From an uncultured Bacteroidota bacterium (lineage in GTDB: Bacteria; Bacteroidota; Bacteroidia; Chitinophagales; Chitinophagaceae): 45,480 nt of DNA. The notes under the pieces are model-generated. The model was not told the DNA's origin. It ran no database searches and saw only the letters and a list, made by a program, of their open reading frames with translations. Location: the NCBI GenBank assembly GCA_903929425.1, contig CAIYUO010000032.1:1-45480 (forward strand), read 5' to 3'. Positions 43,010-45,480 of this stretch are shown piece after piece (within the stretch, counting starts at the first letter, position 1; every line of letters begins with the position of its first letter). A program made the translations under genes and the position numbers.

Positions 43010-44050
43010 ATGAAAGCACAATTATTAGCAGCATTTACCTTTATTACTATAGGGTCAATCGCACAAACAGATTCCGTAATTATTAAAAAGCAAGACACCA
43101 TCAAAATAGGAAATATGCTGATTGTGGGAGGAAATGCTGATTCAAAAAGTAGCAAAGAAAATAATGTAAATATTATTATTGATGCTAACGGTAAACCAAC
43201 CAAAAAAAATGGGGTAACTATTTATGGCATGAATGACACACTCGTTGCTATTACCAATGACACTGTGAAAGTAGGTCGATTAAAAATTATCAATAAAAGT
43301 GAAGGGAGTTCAGGTTATGGACAAAAAAATTGGGAATCTTTGTTAGATGGTGATTTTAAGAAAACTAAAATTAGCATTGAGCGCGGTCCCAAAAAATTAA
43401 AACCAATCACTACTAATTGGTGGATTTTTGATTTAGGGTTTGCAAATCTTGTAGATAATACCCAACCTGTTTATTACACAACTCCTATAAATGGATTGGC
43501 TTTAAGGTATATAAATAGTAGTGATTTGAAATTGAATAATGTTAAATCAAGTAATGTGAACATTTGGATTGTTCAACAAAAATTAAACCTATACAAGCAT
43601 TACTGGAACTTAAAATATGGTATTGGAATTGAGATGTATAATTTCCGATTCGAAAACCCAATTAGTTTTAGCAACACGCCAGGCAACTATAAATATTTTG
43701 ATGTGGTTGATTTTAAGAAAAACAAATTATTAGTCGAGTATTTATCCGTACCGGTACTTTTAAATTATCATTCAAATCCTGAAAATTCGAAAAGCTTTTA
43801 CGCAAGTATTGGTATGAGTGCAGGTTATTTAATACAATCTCACACCAAACAAATTAGTGACGAAAGAGGTAAAAGAAAAGTAAATGGCAATTTTGATTTA
43901 AATAATTTCAAATTGGCAACCATTGGAGAATTAGGTATTGGATCCATTAGGTTATATGGCTCTTATAGCAGAACCAATATGTTTGATGAAAAGTTAACCA
44001 ACTTTGATATGAACCCATTTGCTATTGGCCTTAGGTTCAGCAAGTTTTAA
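43010..44050 (+). CDS. outer-membrane beta-barrel-like protein of the ECF unit
   Basis: 346 residues. Signal peptide (MKAQLLAAFTFITIGSIAQ), a repeat-like linker with DTIKIGNMLIVGG and DTVKVGRLKIINK, then from about residue 120 alternating polar/hydrophobic strands (LNLYKHYWNLKYGIGIEMYNFRFE, LLVEYLSVPVLLNYHSN, SKSFYASIGMSAGYLI). The C-terminus GLRFSKF ends in Phe, as in barrels inserted by Bam. No plug domain is seen. Probably the third gene of the sigma/anti-sigma operon; the stop nearly touches the convergent serS stop. Exact family not recognised. Confidence 0.75.
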   Translation: MKAQLLAAFTFITIGSIAQTDSVIIKKQDTIKIGNMLIVGGNADSKSSKENNVNIIIDANGKPTKKNGVTIYGMNDTLVAITNDTVKVGRLKIINKSEGSSGYGQKNWESLLDGDFKKTKISIERGPKKLKPITTNWWIFDLGFANLVDNTQPVYYTTPINGLALRYINSSDLKLNNVKSSNVNIWIVQQKLNLYKHYWNLKYGIGIEMYNFRFENPISFSNTPGNYKYFDVVDFKKNKLLVEYLSVPVLLNYHSNPENSKSFYASIGMSAGYLIQSHTKQISDERGKRKVNGNFDLNNFKLATIGELGIGSIRLYGSYSRTNMFDEKLTNFDMNPFAIGLRFSKF

Positions 44051-44053
44051 TTA

Positions 44054-45325
44054 TTATACCAAATGTGTTGAACCAAAATAAGCTTGTAACACTTCGGGAA
44101 GTGCAATGCCATTCTCAGTTTGATAGTTTTCAACAATAGCCGCAAAAATTCTTGGCAACGCCAATGAACTTCCATTTAAAGAATGTGCAAATTGAATTTT
44201 ACCATCAGCGTCTTTAAATCTACATTTCATTCTATAAGTTTGGTATGCTTGGAAATTACTTACACTACTTACTTCTAACCATCTTTCCTGTGCAGCACTA
44301 TACACTTCAAAATCATAAGTGATTGCTGATGCGAAACCCATATCCCCTCCACATAATCTTAAAATGCGATATTGTAAACCAAGGCTTATTAATAATTTTT
44401 CAACGTGTGCTACCATTTCGTCTAATACGATATCACTTTTTTCAGGATGTACAATTTGTATAATTTCTACTTTCTCAAATTGATGCACTCTATTCAATCC
44501 ACGCACTTCTTTACCAAAACTTCCAGCCTCTCTTCTAAAACATGGGGAATAAGCCGTCATTTGAATGGGTAAATCTGCTTCCTTTAGTACCGTGTCACGG
44601 AATACATTGGTAACAGGTACTTCGGCAGTAGGAATTAAATAAAAATCATCTTCGGTAGCATGATACATTTGACCTTCCTTATCAGGCAATTGACCTGTAG
44701 CAAAAGCTGAAGCAGCATTCACCATAAAGGGAGGTAAATATTCAGTATATCCTGCAGCAGTATTGAAGTCTAAAAAATATTGGGTTAAAACACGCTGAAA
44801 CTTAGCGCCTTTACCAATATATAATGGAAAACCACTTCCCGTAATTTTCGCACCCGTTTCAAAGTCAACTAAATTATATTTTTTAATTAAATCCCAATGT
44901 GCCACAGCATTGGTTGGCAAAACGGGTGTAACACCCCCCTGTCTTACCACTTCGTTTTCTTCAGGTGTTTTACCAATCGGTACTATGTCATGTGGTAAAT
45001 TGGGAAATTGGACAATAACCTGTTGCAAGTTTGCTTCCACTGTTGTCATTTGTTCCTTTAAAGGCTCCAATTGTTTTTTCCAATCCGCGACATCATTTTT
45101 TAAAGCTTCCGCCTTATCCTTTTCCCCTTTAGCCATTTGCGCACCAATCTCCTTAGAAGCAGCATTGACTTTTGATTGCAAATCATCAAAGGATGCTTGT
45201 AACTGCTTTCTTTGATCATCTACCCCAATTACTTCATCCACCAAACCTAAATTAGCGAAGTGCTTGATAGCCAATTTCTTTTTAGCCAGCTCGGTATTTT
45301 GGCGTAAGAAGTTTACCTGTAACAT
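44054..45325 (-). CDS. serS: seryl-tRNA synthetase
   Basis: 423 residues from ATG 45325 (MLQVNFLRQNTELAKKKLA). The longer frame to 45352 overlaps the -7 element. N-terminal coiled-coil arm (about 30-100) that holds the tRNA, then class II motifs: motif 2 CFRREAGSFGKEVRGLNRVHQF and motif 3 HSLNGSSLALPRIFAAIVENYQ. It charges tRNA-Ser and tRNA-Sec substrates with serine. Divergent from the partial gene at the right edge. Confidence 0.97.
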   Translation of the reverse strand: MLQVNFLRQNTELAKKKLAIKHFANLGLVDEVIGVDDQRKQLQASFDDLQSKVNAASKEIGAQMAKGEKDKAEALKNDVADWKKQLEPLKEQMTTVEANLQQVIVQFPNLPHDIVPIGKTPEENEVVRQGGVTPVLPTNAVAHWDLIKKYNLVDFETGAKITGSGFPLYIGKGAKFQRVLTQYFLDFNTAAGYTEYLPPFMVNAASAFATGQLPDKEGQMYHATEDDFYLIPTAEVPVTNVFRDTVLKEADLPIQMTAYSPCFRREAGSFGKEVRGLNRVHQFEKVEIIQIVHPEKSDIVLDEMVAHVEKLLISLGLQYRILRLCGGDMGFASAITYDFEVYSAAQERWLEVSSVSNFQAYQTYRMKCRFKDADGKIQFAHSLNGSSLALPRIFAAIVENYQTENGIALPEVLQAYFGSTHLV

Positions 45326-45339
45326 AGTGCGAATTTTGG

Positions 45340-45347
45340 CAAAGATA
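45340..45347 (-). promoter_or_regulatory. -7 element of serS
   Basis: TATCTTTG on the minus strand, 14 bases before ATG 45325; it supports the shorter start. Confidence 0.55.
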
Positions 45348-45379
45348 ATCAAACCATCCTACTAAGCACTGATATCCCC

Positions 45380-45387
45380 TACCTTTG
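45380..45387 (+). promoter_or_regulatory. -7 element of the right-edge gene
   Basis: TACCTTTG, 21 bases before ATG 45409. Confidence 0.5.
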
Positions 45388-45408
45388 ATAAAAATTAGAC
45401 ATAACAAT

Positions 45409-45480
45409 ATGGCCAATATACAAGACGATTTGCAGACAAGATGGTGGGATTTAGAGAAGAAACTGATGGATCAGTTTGAA
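45409..45480 (+). CDS. start of an unidentified gene, cut by the window edge
   Basis: ATG at 45409 opens 24 codons (MANIQDDLQTRWWDLEKKLM and on) without a stop. No signal peptide or known motif is visible in this short piece, so no function is given. The -7 element upstream and the divergent layout with serS support a real start. Confidence 0.55.
   Translation, partial: MANIQDDLQTRWWDLEKKLMDQFE

Overview
The window looks like a chromosomal segment of a low-GC Bacteroidota, most likely a member of the Chitinophagaceae or a close relative. Evidence for this: a -7 element of the Bacteroidota type (TAnnTTTG) lies just upstream of at least a dozen genes; there is a T9SS component (PorZ), a long IspG with the central insertion, a DUF5606 protein, an arginine pathway built on the acyl-ornithine carbamoyltransferase variant, and a futalosine-pathway menaquinone enzyme. 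The genus assignment is inference. I see no rRNA, tRNA, insertion sequence, prophage or CRISPR array, so this is mostly core-genome sequence.

Layout. 1-5260 (minus): DegT-type aminotransferase, sigma-54 (rpoN), a degenerate PAP2-like membrane protein and an RND/MMPL transporter cut by the window edge. 5353-11061 (plus): DUF5606 protein, a tandem-repeat/hairpin region and terminator, then a NagZ-beta-lactamase fusion overlapping porZ. A PliI-like lysozyme inhibitor (minus) converges on porZ. 11695-14976: aldose epimerase, ridA, tsaB, and an ArsR regulator with a double rhodanese protein. 14982-19513 (minus): LpxL-type acyltransferase behind ispG, a catalytically dead class D beta-lactamase-like lipoprotein, and an FKBP isomerase.

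19564-27873 (minus) is a complete arginine operon read in the order N-acetyltransferase, argG, argC, argD, argF', argB, argE-like, argH. Spacing is tight, with several 1-4 base overlaps. Its roughly 400-base upstream region is the most interesting part of the window. It encodes a 39-residue leader peptide with four Arg codons, two of them tandem next to the stop. The stop sits inside the 5' arm of a strong hairpin, and an upstream sequence can compete for that arm. Further upstream, between the operon and a divergent YHS-domain lipoprotein gene, is a cluster of GGCTTAA/TTAAGCC half-sites. Together they look like an undescribed arginine-responsive leader plus an operator region.

28635-40253 (minus): SNF2 helicase with two SWIM zinc motifs, ComB-like phosphatase, short SSB, gcvT, a double-PspC membrane protein behind a frameshifted PadR regulator with a perfect palindromic operator, and a pair of M16 peptidases (one catalytic, one not). 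40362-45480: mqnC, an ECF sigma/anti-sigma/outer-membrane-protein unit, serS (minus), and the first 24 codons of an unidentified gene.

Recurring themes are cell-envelope maintenance (NagZ fusion, PliI-like protein, PorZ, LpxL, dead OXA, PspC, ECF unit) and homologues that have lost their catalytic residues (OXA, rhodaneses, PAP2, M16 partner).
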